Positions 26,171 to 38,559 of a stretch of DNA of 64,000 nt are shown one piece after another. The notes under the pieces were generated by a model. That model was not told where the DNA came from. It worked only from the letters and a program-made list of their open reading frames with translations, and searched no databases. The DNA comes from Talpa occidentalis (Eukaryota > Chordata > Mammalia > Eulipotyphla > Talpidae): NCBI RefSeq assembly GCF_014898055.3, contig NW_023605194.1, forward strand, positions 101,625,258-101,689,257. Reading direction: 5' to 3'. Position 1 is the first letter of the stretch, and every line of letters starts with the position of its first letter. The translations under genes were made by a program, and so were the position numbers.

Positions 26171-26865
26171 AGCATTTAAATATATGCTACCCAACCAGAT
26201 GCAAAAGTTTCAAACCATTTTTAAATCTGTTTTATAGAAATCCAAAGAAGACCACAAGGAAACATTCAAGGATATATTGCTTCATTATTAATTTTCTTTC
26301 CTCAAAAGAATTGATAATTTCAAATTAAACAAAACAAAATGAAACTTCTCTGATGAGGAAAGCACAACAGTGATGTAAATAATGTTTTCTATTTTTTTTA
26401 AATCCCACAGAGTTCATTCTTTGCAATTATTTGAGAAAACTGCTACACTAGACAATGGATCTCATGTAAAAGTGTATTTTCTATGATTGATACCATTTTA
26501 AAATTGGTTTACTTCTTTTCTGATGAGCCATATCATAAGTACTCAATTTATTTTGACATTTTATTCCGCTAGTACTGGAGACACTTTTATTAAATAATTT
26601 GTATTCTATTCAAAGACAGCTTACATAGTCTTACTCTGAAAATACATACTGAGAAATATTTTAGTTATCAATATATTTCTTTTTCTACAGCAAAATGAAC
26701 TTTTCATTGAACATGGACTTTTTGTTATGCTTGTTTTTCAAGAGACACTCTTCCATTCTTATTTAATTGGGTTGTTATTTTCTTTCCAGGGGAGGAAATA
26801 AAAAAGCAGACAATGAAGGGTAAAGAAATCTGAGAATATAACCAACTAAAAGGAACACAATTAAA

Positions 26866-26894
26866 CTTCAATGATAAAAACTTCAATGATAAAA
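26866..26894. repeat. 15-bp tandem duplication
   Basis: cttcaatgataaaaa is repeated directly, almost exactly, twice. Confidence 0.9.
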
Positions 26895-28207
26895 TACAAT
26901 GGAGAGGGACTATAAAAGGAATGTTGTCACAGGTGCCTGTATTTTCTTTAGCTAAGCTGTTTGAAAGTTCATTTCTTTTGCTTTTGACACATTAATATTG
27001 ACTTTATATATCTTAAAAATTTTGCACAGACTTCAAAAAAAAGGTGAATCATATGAACATGGTAGAATGTAGTAAAACTGCTACATTCTTTCTCTCCTAT
27101 AGTTGGAATGGAATTCTAACACTAACTGAAGAAGTTCGTATGTAAATTTCCCTCTAAATTTAATATATTAGATGTAATATATATTATGCCATACATTAAT
27201 GTTTTGATAGGTGGCAGAGTAGTTATGATAGAAGCTTCATAGCAGTTACATTGTATTTCTTAAACCACTGTCCTTAAATATACCTTTTACATATACTTTG
27301 GGGAAAAAACTCTAGAACAAATACCATTATCAGATTATAAACTATGGTACAATATAAACATTTTTGTATGGATAAATGAACCAACATGTTACCAATGGTT
27401 ATCTAAGGAAGTTATGATTCTTTTTCTGTTTTTGCTTTCATTTGTTTTCTCTTTTTTCCTTCAATTAATTTCTACCTATCTAGTTTTATATTACAAATTA
27501 TGCACAAAACTACTAATACAGACTAGGCACAGACCAACTGCCACATGAGTAACCATAACACATAACAAGCAATGAAAATCAGTTTAGCTCTTCAAAGGCT
27601 ATCTCTTCTAATAAAAGGTTTTAACTTTCTATATTTAATTAAATGTTATCCCTAAATTAGCATGACTTTGACATTCAATTGTTTTCACAAATAGAATTTA
27701 GTTCAGCAAGAAATAGGAAGCCATCTACATTAATATACTATGGTTATATTATAAAAACACACTATATTTTAACCGCCACTTAAAATGAAGAGTTTAAGGA
27801 GACAAATAAGATTAATTAGTCATAAAGAAAGTTAATTTCATCCTTCACATTCTCAGTCACAGAAAACCTAGGTTGTAAATTGAACTCATCACTCAACTTC
27901 TGCCAACCTTCCTTTGCCCCACCAACCAGCCACTACAGACCCATTGGCTACAGAATCCTTCTAAATTATTATTGACAAATCTGTACAATCTCCTTTTGCA
28001 GATAGATTTCTTAGTCCCATAAAACTCAGAAAAACTATATGCCACAATACCCCCAATTTAACTCCCAATATGTCTTTATTACCTAGGAAAATTAAAAAGA
28101 ATGCTTTCACTTATTAAAAATACTTTAGAAAGTAAAAGTGTAGGGTTAGATCCAGCTTTCTCCCCCCTAGGAAAATACACGCAATGGAAAGATTACAATT
28201 CTGTAGG

Positions 28208-28228
28208 TTTTTTTTTTTTTTTTTTTTT
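28208..28228. repeat. T21 homopolymer
   Basis: Uninterrupted T-run of 21 bases, not joined to a recognised retroelement. Confidence 0.9.
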
Positions 28229-29463
28229 AAATTTACAGTCTGTTTCATTATCTTCTTTTATTATGAAAGGTGTGGAGCTGTGTTCTGGCACTTAGAATGA
28301 AATGCCAACCTATTGGAAATACCCCTTAGTAAGATGCCACCATGGTGATCTATATTTTTAAGATCTGTGACACAAAGCAGTAAGAAAATATTGATCACAC
28401 TGGGTTGGGCATATATTCCTAGAAGACTACCCTTTATCAATAGAGTGAACTGTGCAGATGTTAAATTCTAGCTTTTCCCACATACCTAAGGTAGAAGTGA
28501 GATGATAAATTATATTTACACACACACAAATGTATGAAATATGTGTGTGTGTATTATGGGGGGAGGGTAAGAAAAGGAGGGTGTCTTTCCTTTCTAACCA
28601 AATAAAGTCACTATTATAAATCAATAATGGAGGGAGTTTTGAGGGACTTGTGTGTATTAAAGCAAGTGAGAATGACAAAAACAAATGCTGGGCATTTACA
28701 AGCAAACAATTTGATAAAGTAAAATAATTACAAAACCTGGTAGACATTGAACACTGATGGCCCTGAGGTTAAGAGGGAGGGAAGAGGGAGGAAAAGATAA
28801 GGGGACACACGGGACAGAGGTGGCAAGAAAACAGGGGAAAATGCAGAGCAACGGGTGCTGTATAGCCCCATTTTGGTAAAATTAGATACTATCAATTAAA
28901 AAAACAGTTATTTAAAAAAACACTAAAATAATTGCAAAGACATACTTTGTTCTTGACTAGTAAGACTAAATTTTGTGATGTTTCCAATGATAAGTTAAAT
29001 GCAATTCCATTGAAAATACCAACACACTTATTTTGGAGCACTTGACCGAAGCAAGCATGGGAGACACAAACAATCTGAGCATGAGCAATGAAAGGGGAAA
29101 CAGGCCAGAATATGAGACAACATAAAATAAGTTGCCTAAAAGAGGAAATCAATAATGCATTTCTCTGGAGTTCCTTAGTGAAGAAAATGTATTTTAGTAA
29201 CTGAAGGAATTGTTCAGATTGTCAATTGCTCAATCAACACACGTGAGGTTAATCTATGCCTGATATGTCTCTAAGAAGAATCTCTGTAATGAATATGCCA
29301 TACAAATTACTAAGGACAGTGTGATATATTGGTACAGAATAAAGACATCTGAAGCATGTAAGGAATTTTTATATAGTAACTTAAAGTAGAAAAGAAACCT
29401 AGATTAGAGGTTGACTCAAACTACACAATGTGACATATCGTAGATTGCATGTATGTATGTACA

Positions 29464-29466
<3 letters not shown>

Positions 29467-29502
<36 letters not shown>
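29467..29502. repeat. (GA)18 microsatellite
   Basis: Uninterrupted GA run on the plus strand, so a (TC)18 polypyrimidine tract in the RAPGEF2 pre-mRNA. Confidence 0.97.
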
Positions 29503-29504
<2 letters not shown>

Positions 29505-31171
29505 ACAGCATAACTAACAGAAAAGGCCTATGCCAGGTTCTTAATGAGAAAAGGCAAAAGGTTGACAACGGGCCAGATCCATGTGGTATGGGTGTTTTTA
29601 AACCGATAGGAAAATGGGCAGGAACCAAGAGCTTAAAGGGCTGCTTGTATCATGCCATATGCAGAAGGACAGGACAGGCTGTTCTTATGAGTGTGCTCTG
29701 TTGTATCATCTCTTTGTATGCTTCAAAGTATAAATGTGCATTTATGTTCTCTTACATGTTTCTGTATAAGCTTCTTAACTATGTTCCCCAAGAGTAGGCA
29801 ACATCTTATCTTACCCATTCTGCACTAACCTAACAGCACTGGCATTTTAATACAGTAAATGGAAATAATCACATGCTTGTGTAAGGTCTATAAATAGAGA
29901 CCCTTGAGGACACATTTACAACTGTTTACATGCACTACACACACACACACATCTATATACATCTAGATAGCAATCATCTTGCTTTCAAAATCTTTAAAAC
30001 TTTAAGCCCTAAACTTAATAAAGTATATGCAAATGTTGATTGTAAATAATGTATTATGTAAGCTTAACTTCAATAAAAAGAAATAATTATTAAAAATCTT
30101 TTAAATAAAGCTTGTAATCCAACCATATTCCAAACAAAATATATGGGTAATGATAAATAGGTGATTTGATCTAAACAGAAAAGGTTTTATAAACTTACAA
30201 AAGATTGCTAGAGACATGACAGTAATAATTCTTATTTTACTAGGCATACAAAGAAAGCATTAAATATTTCAGTAAAGATGTTAATACAGTAAAAATAAAT
30301 GTTTATATAATTATGATTTACCATAGGACAATGATTAGACAAACTGAAACATTACTCTGGAAAGATTCGTAAAACAGATTACTTGAATTCAATATTAAAG
30401 AGGGTAGTCAGGCATAAAAATCAAGAAAAAGATCTCTAAAGAAATTTCAGGTTATAGTTCAGGGAAAATTATACCTATATGACCAAATTTACAGAGCATT
30501 TATACTGGTGTAAATTAAGTATCAGTATTTCAAAAATATAAAATGCTGTGCCTTAAATGAAAAAGAAAAACTATGATTAGTGATCTTACTATGGTTAAAT
30601 AATTGAAGGAGAAAAAGTAACTGAGCTTATAATAATGCATGTTACACATTCCTTCCTATTTTTAAATCAATCATTATATTCTTTTTAAACACAGGATTTT
30701 TCTTTAATATCCCCTTCAGTGACAAAGAGGTTTCTTCAATCTTACACATATAAACAACATGAAAAGCATTGTCAAATTTCTAAAATACATTTCTTCACTT
30801 CTAACAGGGAAAAAAGATCCATTATTTGTTGCCAGGGTTTCTTGGCTCAAATCCAAGGCAAGATAACCTTGTCCTTGAATAAAACAATAGGATATTGCTT
30901 CCTCTCAGGCCTCTCTGCTAGCTAACACAATGGAAAACTTCCCCCAGAGATAAGTTTATTTCATCTGAGGAAATATATCTGTTATAATAGACAAAGGAAA
31001 GATTAGATAAAGAAAATATAAAGTCTTAACCCAAAAGAGGTATAACACCACCATGGTGCTATATTTTCTATACTGCTAAGGAAAACACAACAATTAAATT
31101 ACATGAAAAGACACTCAACACCATGTTTACAGGCAAGGTCAAGTTGTCATGGTAAGAAAAAGCAATTTTTA

Positions 31172-31440
31172 GGGCCTCCCTGGTGGCGCAAGGGGTTAAG
31201 TCTCAGCACTATAAAGCTATTGGCAGTCACTGAAGCTGGGATTTAGATTCCCAGCCAGGGAGCTAACCCACATGGCCCAGCAGACCTCTCCGGTATTGCC
31301 CGCTGCTCCCCACAGCAGTATATTTCTGTCAGTCTGAATGTTCTGCTCCCCATTCTGTCCCCGGTGAAGAGACATACCCGTACCTCTGGCCTACACTCCA
31401 GCTCTTGTGTGCATAAATAAATAAATCTCTAAAAAAAAAA
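31172..31440 (+). mobile_element. tRNA-derived SINE, older type
   Basis: GGGCCTCCCTGGTGGCGCAAGGGG head, with a body and CATAAATAAATAAATC tail as in the other copies. It has a degraded B box (gatttagattcc). No clear target duplication. Confidence 0.88.
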
Positions 31441-32859
31441 AAGATAAATTAAAAAAAACCCAAATTTTCTAAATCTGCTCTACTTAAAGACAAAGTGGGG
31501 GGATGGTGAAGGAGGGAGAGGAATGTTACACTCTTTTTCTGGATCTTCACTAGTTTATCAGATACCCTAACATCTTCCTTGCTATCACCTTTATTGACCC
31601 ACGCCCCCTAATATAACCACTCCAAAAGTGGTCTTCTCATTGCTTTTTCTACATTGCTTTCTGATTCCTCACACCTTTCTACATCTTCTTTTCTTACACT
31701 CTCACACATTATTCTTCCATTCTATAGTATACTTCTTATATTGTGCTGTTAATAGCTGATAAGCAATTTGGAATTCCAAATCTTTCATCTATGGCATGAG
31801 GGAGAGAATTCACTTAAGACAGGATTTCTCATCTGACTGTAAAGGCCAAACCATTCTAAAAGCACCAATTAGAAGACATAACAAAAATGTGCTTTACATA
31901 CACATTAACTACATATTACACATAAGCGCCACTGTACATTATTCAGGGAAAGAAGAGATGAATATGAAGAAACAAAGTGAAAGTCAAGAGTACTGCAAGA
32001 TGAGAAATGGAAAAAGAAAATGACCACATGTGTATAACTGAACCACCATGTCATAAACTAACAATACACAGTTGGAGGGAAATATGTTCATAAGGAAGAG
32101 CATATCGATCATAGAGCGCTTTAGTGACCAATAGGAATTTAGACATATGGTTAAACTATATACTACAGGCAGCTTGGTTGAGAAGCTTATCAGATGATGA
32201 GACCGGTATTCAGGGCTACAAACAAAACAAGCTCAGCATGGACTTCAGAAAGGTAATCACTAATTGGAATTGGATTCCATGATATATGAAGCATTCATTA
32301 AAACACAAACAGGAGATGAAACAGCAAGACTCTGCTTCCAATGATGTACAAGTGGCCAAGGTCAGATTGTCACAAGTCACAAAGGGAACTAGACAGAGGA
32401 AGTAGAGACACTGAGTTTATGTTTAAAGAGATAAGCAGTAAAAATGAAAAGGGACATGATAGGGGGAACACATAAAAGCTGGAGGAGGAATGAACTAGGC
32501 TGAGTATTTATTCCTGCTCATTTTTACCCAAGTCTTCAAAGAGAAGAGTGTAACTATTGATGTATCTGTCAATTTAAAAAAAAACGCTGCAAAAAGTATT
32601 ATAAAATTTTGATTAGTGTTGTGTTCTTTTGCATTAATTGTTGTTTTGTCACAGATACTAAGAAAAGAGAGAGTAATAGTTGTAACAGTTGTATGCTGCA
32701 CTTGCTAATACCAGCTCACATAATTAAACAGTCTACCCACCTCTATACTGAATGTGGTAGAGTAAGAGTTTTTGTTTGCAGTTAAAGCAAGGGCTATGAA
32801 ATCTAAAGAAAAATGGTTCCCCATGATGGTTTCACCACCTGCTAGTAACATGTCCTTGG

Positions 32860-33010
32860 AAAAAATCTTTAAGTTTGCCAAGCCTCGGATTCATTATCTC
32901 TAAAGAGGTGGCAATACATCTTTCTTTAAAGGATTGGTATAAAAATAAAGTCACATAACATGTATTATTGGGCTTGCCACATAGTAAGTGCTCAATAAAT
33001 GACAGTTACT
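32860..33010 (+). mobile_element. MIR SINE
   Basis: 'agcctcggattcattatctc' to 'ccacatagtaagtgctcaat' plus aaatga follows MIR order through its 3' end. Confidence 0.65.
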
Positions 33011-33754
33011 ACTACTTATTCCCTACATTTAAGTATGGCATTTTCTTATGTATACCTCTTTTTAAAATTATTATTTAACCAGGAGAAAGGTTTTTGATTA
33101 TTATAATTAAGTACAACAAAATACATATATCAATAGTTTGTCTAAAAATGTATGACTAGAAAATAGATTATCAGTTGGTAGTATTGGGTTTATTTATTTT
33201 TGACATGAATCATTTTAAAAATTTACAAATTTTTATTCTAAAAAAAGTACAAAGTTTCAAAGTCATCGTATATTGCAAAATCAACCTTAAGAAACATTAT
33301 TCCCATTAGATAAATTGAGGTGAGCAAAAAAGGCAAAAGGCAGATTAAAAAAAGTTGTAGCAATGGCACCTTTAATGTTATCCCAAGGTTTCCCCAATTA
33401 TTGAGCCTATGAGACTTCACATAACACCTGTTAACACTCTGTACAGCTATTGTCTGTACAGCTATTTTCAGCCTGCATTTTCAGTCTTTGGGAAGATGAA
33501 GTTTTATATATTTTAAACATTAATACTATTACATAGTATTACAGTCAAGGTTCTTCTGAAGACTCTGAGCCACTATACATGCTATAAAAATACAGCCTGG
33601 GGTAGGGTGAGTACACTTCTGGTGACACACAGACACTCATCTCAATGGTTATCTGCTGACAACACAGAATGGGGAAGAGAATGATTGTGCAATTTACTCA
33701 CTTAAAGGGTTACCATGAGACTTCATTAACCCACTCATTCAAATTAAATGAAAA

Positions 33755-33850
33755 ATTCAACAGTATTTATTGTATACTTACTAGGTGCCAGCAAATGAGA
33801 TATGAATGACAGAGAAATTGAATAAAGAATTAAAGTCCATTAGATCTGAA
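33755..33850 (-). mobile_element. L2 3' end remnant
   Basis: 'gtatttattgtatacttact' and 'aggtgccagcaaatgagata' resemble the reversed L2 end. Confidence 0.45.
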
Positions 33851-34900
33851 AGATCAGACAAAGTAGAATAATGAAGCTTACTACTTGTGCCCAATCACAG
33901 TTTACAAACGCTCCCAACTTAACACTTTTGCTTTTACTATCTCACCCCCTTTCTGTAGCCAACAAAGCAAATCCATTTAAAAAGTCACAAACTTTTTGGA
34001 AAATTAAAAATATCTGTGAATTTAGTCAATTTACTCATTTAAAATTAGTTCTGATATTATTCTCATAAAACCTTATGGGTCCAAAGATTAATATTCTCAC
34101 TTATCTTTAACTCAACAACCTTGTATTGAGTCACCTATTATGTGAGAGCCATAGTAATTATCCTATTCAACCCCTCACATATAATAAAAATCTTATAGGT
34201 CTGCTTATTAAATCACAAAGTCTAAGTAAAAATGGACCCATCAACTTATATATGGCAGATCTTGAAATCATCAGACACCAACTCTGATGCATGAGACTCT
34301 TTGGGGTTGAATTCTAGTATTTAGACTTGTTTTTTACATATATATAGATATGCCTATATCCGTATACATATAGGTATATGTGTATGTCTATACGGGAAAT
34401 ACCACTCATGTTTTCTAGAGATCGCTTGATCTAACCTATATTCTTGCTGGTGTTACTGTTGTCATAGTACAATCCTTATTTTCATAAAATACGGTGTTGT
34501 CAGGAAATGAAATGCTCCCAGATACCAAGTCCTCCAGCTTATATACTATTTGGTATGATCTGCCCCAACCTCTCGTTTCCACAAACCAAGGAAGGCTTTT
34601 TCCTCAGCTAGCAGGACTTAGCAATTTTCTTTGTTAAATTTACATTGTTAATTTAAATAATTCCTCTTTATATTGTGAGAGGATATAGGAAAGTGGTAGA
34701 TAAGGAGCACGTGATTTACATGTTGCTTCTAAGGTTCCTCAAGTAGAGTTTAAGTGACATCTCACTTTAACCTGGAAAAATTCTAACTAGTTTAGTCTAG
34801 TTTAATCTCAAAGGCCCTGATAATAAAAGCAAACTATAGTGGAAAACTTCTATACAACCATCGTTCCTATTAGTAAAATTAAGTATAAGGCTGGTCTTTT

Positions 34901-35040
34901 TTTGGAGCTAATCCAAAGAGATTTAATTAACGAGGGACGGCAAGGATCTCATTATGAGGGGGCTGGGCTTGGAAGGGACTCCATCGCTGGCTTCCTACAC
35001 GGCGATGCCCTCACATCCTGAGGTGAGATTGCAGTGCAAA
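34901..35040. promoter_or_regulatory. Candidate conserved intronic element
   Basis: The segment has a palindrome-like tttggagctaatccaaa (34901-34917, containing CTAATCC), the homeobox-type core atttaattaa (34921-34930) and five CpGs between 34931 and 35004 in DNA that is otherwise CpG-poor. No repeat family is recognised. It lies about 1.1-1.2 kb downstream of the short-isoform first exon in gene orientation. Function is inferred from composition only. Confidence 0.3.
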
Positions 35041-36093
35041 AGTGAGATAATGCCTTAAGAGTCACTTCATCTAAAAGAGCTCTTGGATCTAGTTAAAAAT
35101 TTTGTTCCTAATGATAGGCAAAACTGAATTATACTCATAACCTAAGCATTAAATATTCCAAATGCATGGTCTCTTGTACAAATTTTCAAACCTAAGTGAT
35201 TATTTCCATTTTTGAAGTTTAGTATCTTATCCTCTTTAGAACACAAAAGAATAATCCCTATATCTTAATATAATATCTGCTAGATTTCAGGATGTAAAAA
35301 CAGACATTTTAAAAAACAGACTGTTACATAAACTGCTGGTATGAAGGCATTTTTATTTTAGGAATTCAAAATATATAAAGAGAACATATGAACTAATGTG
35401 ATAGCAGAAAACTTCCAACATGGTGATATAAAAGTACACTTTGTGAATTCACATTCCTGAAGCAGGAGGCACAGACTTGGTGTTAGCTATAGAAAAGTGT
35501 TTCTCACAAACAGCAGTAGCTGCCTGCGGGATTTCATCATGACAAATGCATAGCTGACTCATGGGATCAATTATAAAGAAGCAATACTGTGGCATCAAAA
35601 AAAATTCTGTGTTTTCATCACCTATTAATACATGTTAAGAAGTCAGATGAGCCCCACTCTTAAAACAGGCTAAGAGTCAGATTTGGTTATCTCCCTCTCT
35701 CCAATCTACGTGTGAATTCATTACTACAGAAATCTATTCCCAGTAACCCTCTTCACCTCTCTCATTCAATTCAACTATAAAAACATTTAAAAAATCGAGT
35801 ATTAAGTTAAAGCTGAATTGTCAAGCTTTAGTTTTTGGTCTTAAGAATCAGCTGTCAAATATTCTCAACAATCATGATTTTGCTTTAAATGCATTGTTGG
35901 TTTTGTTTAAAAATTTTAAAAATCACAACAAAATCAGAACAAGCCAGTTGTAACTTACCCTCCCACCTCCGAGCCCACTCCAATACCCTCTAAAATGCCT
36001 CTTTTCCCTGAAGAAAAACAGCAATAATTCCCATTTTAAAGCCATTCACTATGACGTGCTATCGAAGCACAAGCAGCATTTTGTGATACTTAC

Positions 36094-36153
36094 TGAATGT
36101 TTCTCCTGCTGGCCCATAACTCCATGGTTAGCTGGGACTGCTAGTGGTTTCAT
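36094..36153 (-). CDS. RAPGEF2: RAPGEF2 alternative first coding exon (short isoform N-terminus)
   Basis: On the minus strand an ATG at 36153-36151 opens 20 codons, MKPLAVPANH then GVMGQQEKHS, and is followed directly by a consensus donor, gtaagtatc. The known short RAPGEF2 protein (the roughly 1,499-residue form) starts MKPLAIPANHGVMGQQEKHS as I recall it, so only residue 6 (Val for Ile) differs. The exon ends in phase 0 and joins in frame to CTT CCT GCA (LPADF) at 5188. This isoform lacks the N-terminal cyclic-nucleotide-binding-like module encoded by the higher-coordinate exons. The start has A at -3 but A rather than G at +4, a moderate Kozak context. There is no splice acceptor immediately above the ATG and 5' UTR should continue to higher coordinates. 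The exon lies 30.9 kb from the next one. Confidence 0.95.
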
Positions 36154-36378
36154 AATGAAGAAACATATGCTGAACTGAATTTACACATCATGTACCAATC
36201 GCTCATGGATGGCAAGTCACCCTCTACAGCATTAAATTAAAAAGAAAAAAGAAAAAAAAAAAAAAAAGAGGGCGGAGGAGACCAAGCTGCAGCTTAAAGT
36301 GTCACTACTGGCAAGCTTAAAAAGCCCCTCACACTTGTAGACCAGAAAAGGAATCCGAACAACGGTGCTAGTCTCCAT

Positions 36379-36385
36379 TTTTATA
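36379..36385 (-). promoter_or_regulatory. TATA-like box above the alternative first exon
   Basis: The minus strand reads gtgTTATAAAAATGG here. If used, transcription would start roughly 25-30 bp lower, near 36350, giving a 5' UTR of about 200 nt before the ATG at 36153. TATA-like strings are common in AT-rich DNA, so this rests on position alone. Confidence 0.25.
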
Positions 36386-37021
36386 ACACTGAAACTCTAA
36401 CCATCTTAGGCTCTGACAAGACTGAGGAAACCGTATCCACCTCTCAGTCTTCCAAGAGAACAAGATCATTTCTGAGATTGGAGAACAAGAGGCAAAAGAA
36501 AAGGAGGAAAAAAAAAAAAAAAGCTAAAATGGCTGACTGCACACAGACTCCCCTCCAAAAGGCTTAATACAGAATTATATTAGTCAGGGTGGTATAAGAA
36601 GCAGTCTCTAGCATCCAGCCAAGCATTGTTAATACTCTTGTTTCGTTTGCAATTACATAGACAGACCCCTCCAGCCAAGAAAAAAGGAAAAAAGAAAAAG
36701 AAAGAAAAAATCAGGGCAGAGCGTGTGAATCGGGACCTCCTCCCTAGCTGCTAATGATGCTGACAGAGTGGTGACCAGTGATCTCTGTCCCACTCCACTA
36801 ACCAAGTTTGCACAATTAATCTTAGCAGCATGACACTGATGGACATTTAATTTAATGATGTCTGTCCCTCACACTCAACACAAGCATGACTGCTAGCAAG
36901 AGAGTCACTAACAGAAACACAGCACATGCACACACACAATCTCGAGAACCATGAGTCTGAATGCAATACACCAATATAATTACATTATTGTGCTTACTTT
37001 GGAGGACCATGGCTGCAGGCA

Positions 37022-37035
37022 GTTGGCATAGCAAC
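37022..37035. promoter_or_regulatory. RFX X-box-like palindrome
   Basis: GTTGGCATAGCAAC matches the RFX-family X-box palindrome GTTGCCATGGCAAC at 12 of 14 positions. The RGYAAC half is perfect and the other half has one mismatch. It lies about 870 bp upstream (in gene orientation) of the short-isoform ATG. RFX binding is an inference from the motif. Confidence 0.4.
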
Positions 37036-37970
37036 GCACAAGGAAAGCCATTTCCTGGGTAGAGAGAAAGCTTCCTTTTCTAAATAAAAAATTCCTCTTA
37101 GGAAACAAACGGCATTGCTGCTTCCTGCAGAAAGCAAGACACTGTAGTCTGTCTCTTAACCTGCAAGGCTCACACTCAATGCAGTTCTAGTGATGTAAGT
37201 GGATTTCTCTCTCACCCTCCCTCTCCCTATATACACTGAAATATTCAGCTCAAATGGTACACACATTCCTTAAGGCTCGCCCACTCCTCTACTTAACCAT
37301 TTCACTCATTAAGGTAGCAATGGACAATTCAGATAAAGTAACAAGCTCTTGCCTGTATTATATCAGCAGCTGTAGGTTAAGCAAGTCTCAGAGGGATGGA
37401 ATCCATTGATTGCTGACTCCAAATAATATCAGTGAAGACAGGGTAGGAAAACGGAGCCAGGACTTACTTGAACAGCTTTGAACTAAAATATGATTTTTCA
37501 CCGAGGTGAAGATAAAAGAATGGACGTGACCCTTCCCTCCCTCCAATACCACTGTGCTATTAGAAACAAGTATCTATCAAAAATTTATAAAATGCACATT
37601 GAACAAGCTTGATATAAATTTAGAAGATGTGATTTTTACCAACACTCACACACACACGCACATACAAACATGTGCACACATGGTGTCTCGCAAATAATAT
37701 TAAAAATAAACCCATTCAGGTTTTTTAAAATATAAAATCAAACATTTTTAGAGTTAGAGAGTTGAAAATCATAAGGATATGTTATTCTACCATAAATTCT
37801 TAATTTCACCTAGGTTAACAGGTAATTTGAAAGGCATTATACTTGCCAAGGAGGACATTTTTAACTCCAAAGTACTCGTCAGCTGCTCAGTCAGAACTAT
37901 AATAAATGCACACATAATACAAAACCGACATGGAAAACCTACCATCTTTAATGATGGACTTTGGAATGTC

Positions 37971-38244
37971 TTTTTTTTTTCAGATTTATTTTATTTTTAT
38001 GCATATAAGAGCTGGGGTACAGGCCAAAAGTTGAGGGAGGAGTGAGAGGATTCACCAGAGTCAGAGTGGGGAACGGAACAGGCAGACTGACTGAAATACA
38101 CTGCTGAGGGGAGCAGCAGGCGAGTCAGGAGAGGCCTGCTCGCCATGTGGGTTGCTCCCTGGCCGGGGATCGAACTCGTGCTTGCAGTGCCTGCGGACAG
38201 CTTCATAGGTGGCCTCTTAACCCCCTGTGCCACCAGGGAGGCCC
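37971..38244 (-). mobile_element. tRNA-derived SINE, older type, sense to the gene
   Basis: Read on the minus strand: GGGCCTCCCTGGTGGCACAGGGGG head, the usual body, and a tail shown as the plus-strand T-run at 37971-37980. The short repeat gaatgtc flanks it at 37964-37970 and 38247-38253. Confidence 0.9.
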
Positions 38245-38559
38245 TAGAATGTCAATTCTTGCTTACTTGTTTCTTGTCTACCTACCTAACACTGCACCCA
38301 CCCTATTCTCTGTCCACCATAGCCAACATACCCCTTTCTTATACTCCTTGTACAATTCATTACTCCTTTTCTCCCACTTACAGTCAACCTCTCCCCTACT
38401 GGCTTTTAAATATGTTCAGGACTCTCCCATCTCAAAAACAAAATAAAACCAGAAACCCTCCCTAGACCCTTCATTTTCCTCTTGCTACATTCTAACTGTC
38501 TCCCACACTTCAACCAAATCTTTCAAGAATCACCTAATTTGGCTTTCACCATTTTCTCA

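Larger units (their letters stand above)
5189..36093 (-). other. RAPGEF2: RAPGEF2 large intron, lower part (30.9 kb)
   Basis: This is the intron of the short isoform, and the lower part of the 51.8-kb intron of the long isoform. It carries five SINEs between 6.8 and 31.4 kb, and a SINE-free stretch from about 16.1 to 31.1 kb. There are several minus-strand L2 pieces and MIRs, (CA)n and (GA)n microsatellites, G-rich tracts at 6.7, 19.1 and 20.3 kb, and a CpG-bearing candidate conserved element at 34.9-35.0 kb. I see no further coding exon. The stretches 3.0-5.0, 17.1-18.2, 19.1-22.2 and 26.4-28.2 kb hold nothing I recognise beyond short A- or T-runs and the G-rich tracts. Confidence 0.85.
36154..37300 (-). 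promoter_or_regulatory. RAPGEF2: Candidate internal promoter and 5' UTR of the short RAPGEF2 isoform
   Basis: The short-isoform ATG at 36153 has no splice acceptor just above it, so transcription should begin within this stretch or a further upstream non-coding exon. The region is CpG-poor, has no CpG island, and contains purine-rich A/G runs near 36240-36275 and 36500-36525. A TATA-like box is at 36379-36385 (minus strand) and an RFX X-box-like palindrome at 37022-37035. Such a CpG-poor TATA-type layout suits a tissue-restricted promoter. The exact start site cannot be told from sequence, and the limits given are approximate. Confidence 0.45.

Noticed and set aside
25975..26328. 117-aa plus-strand open frame
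   Set aside because: It runs through an L2 remnant and lacks any recognisable domain or splice context.
29416..29797. Overlapping open frames with Arg-Glu or Ser-Leu runs
   Set aside because: They arise from translating the (GA)18 microsatellite.
34330..34400. AT-rich inverted repeat (cctatat / atatagg)
   Set aside because: Short imperfect stem in a TA-rich tract, expected by chance.
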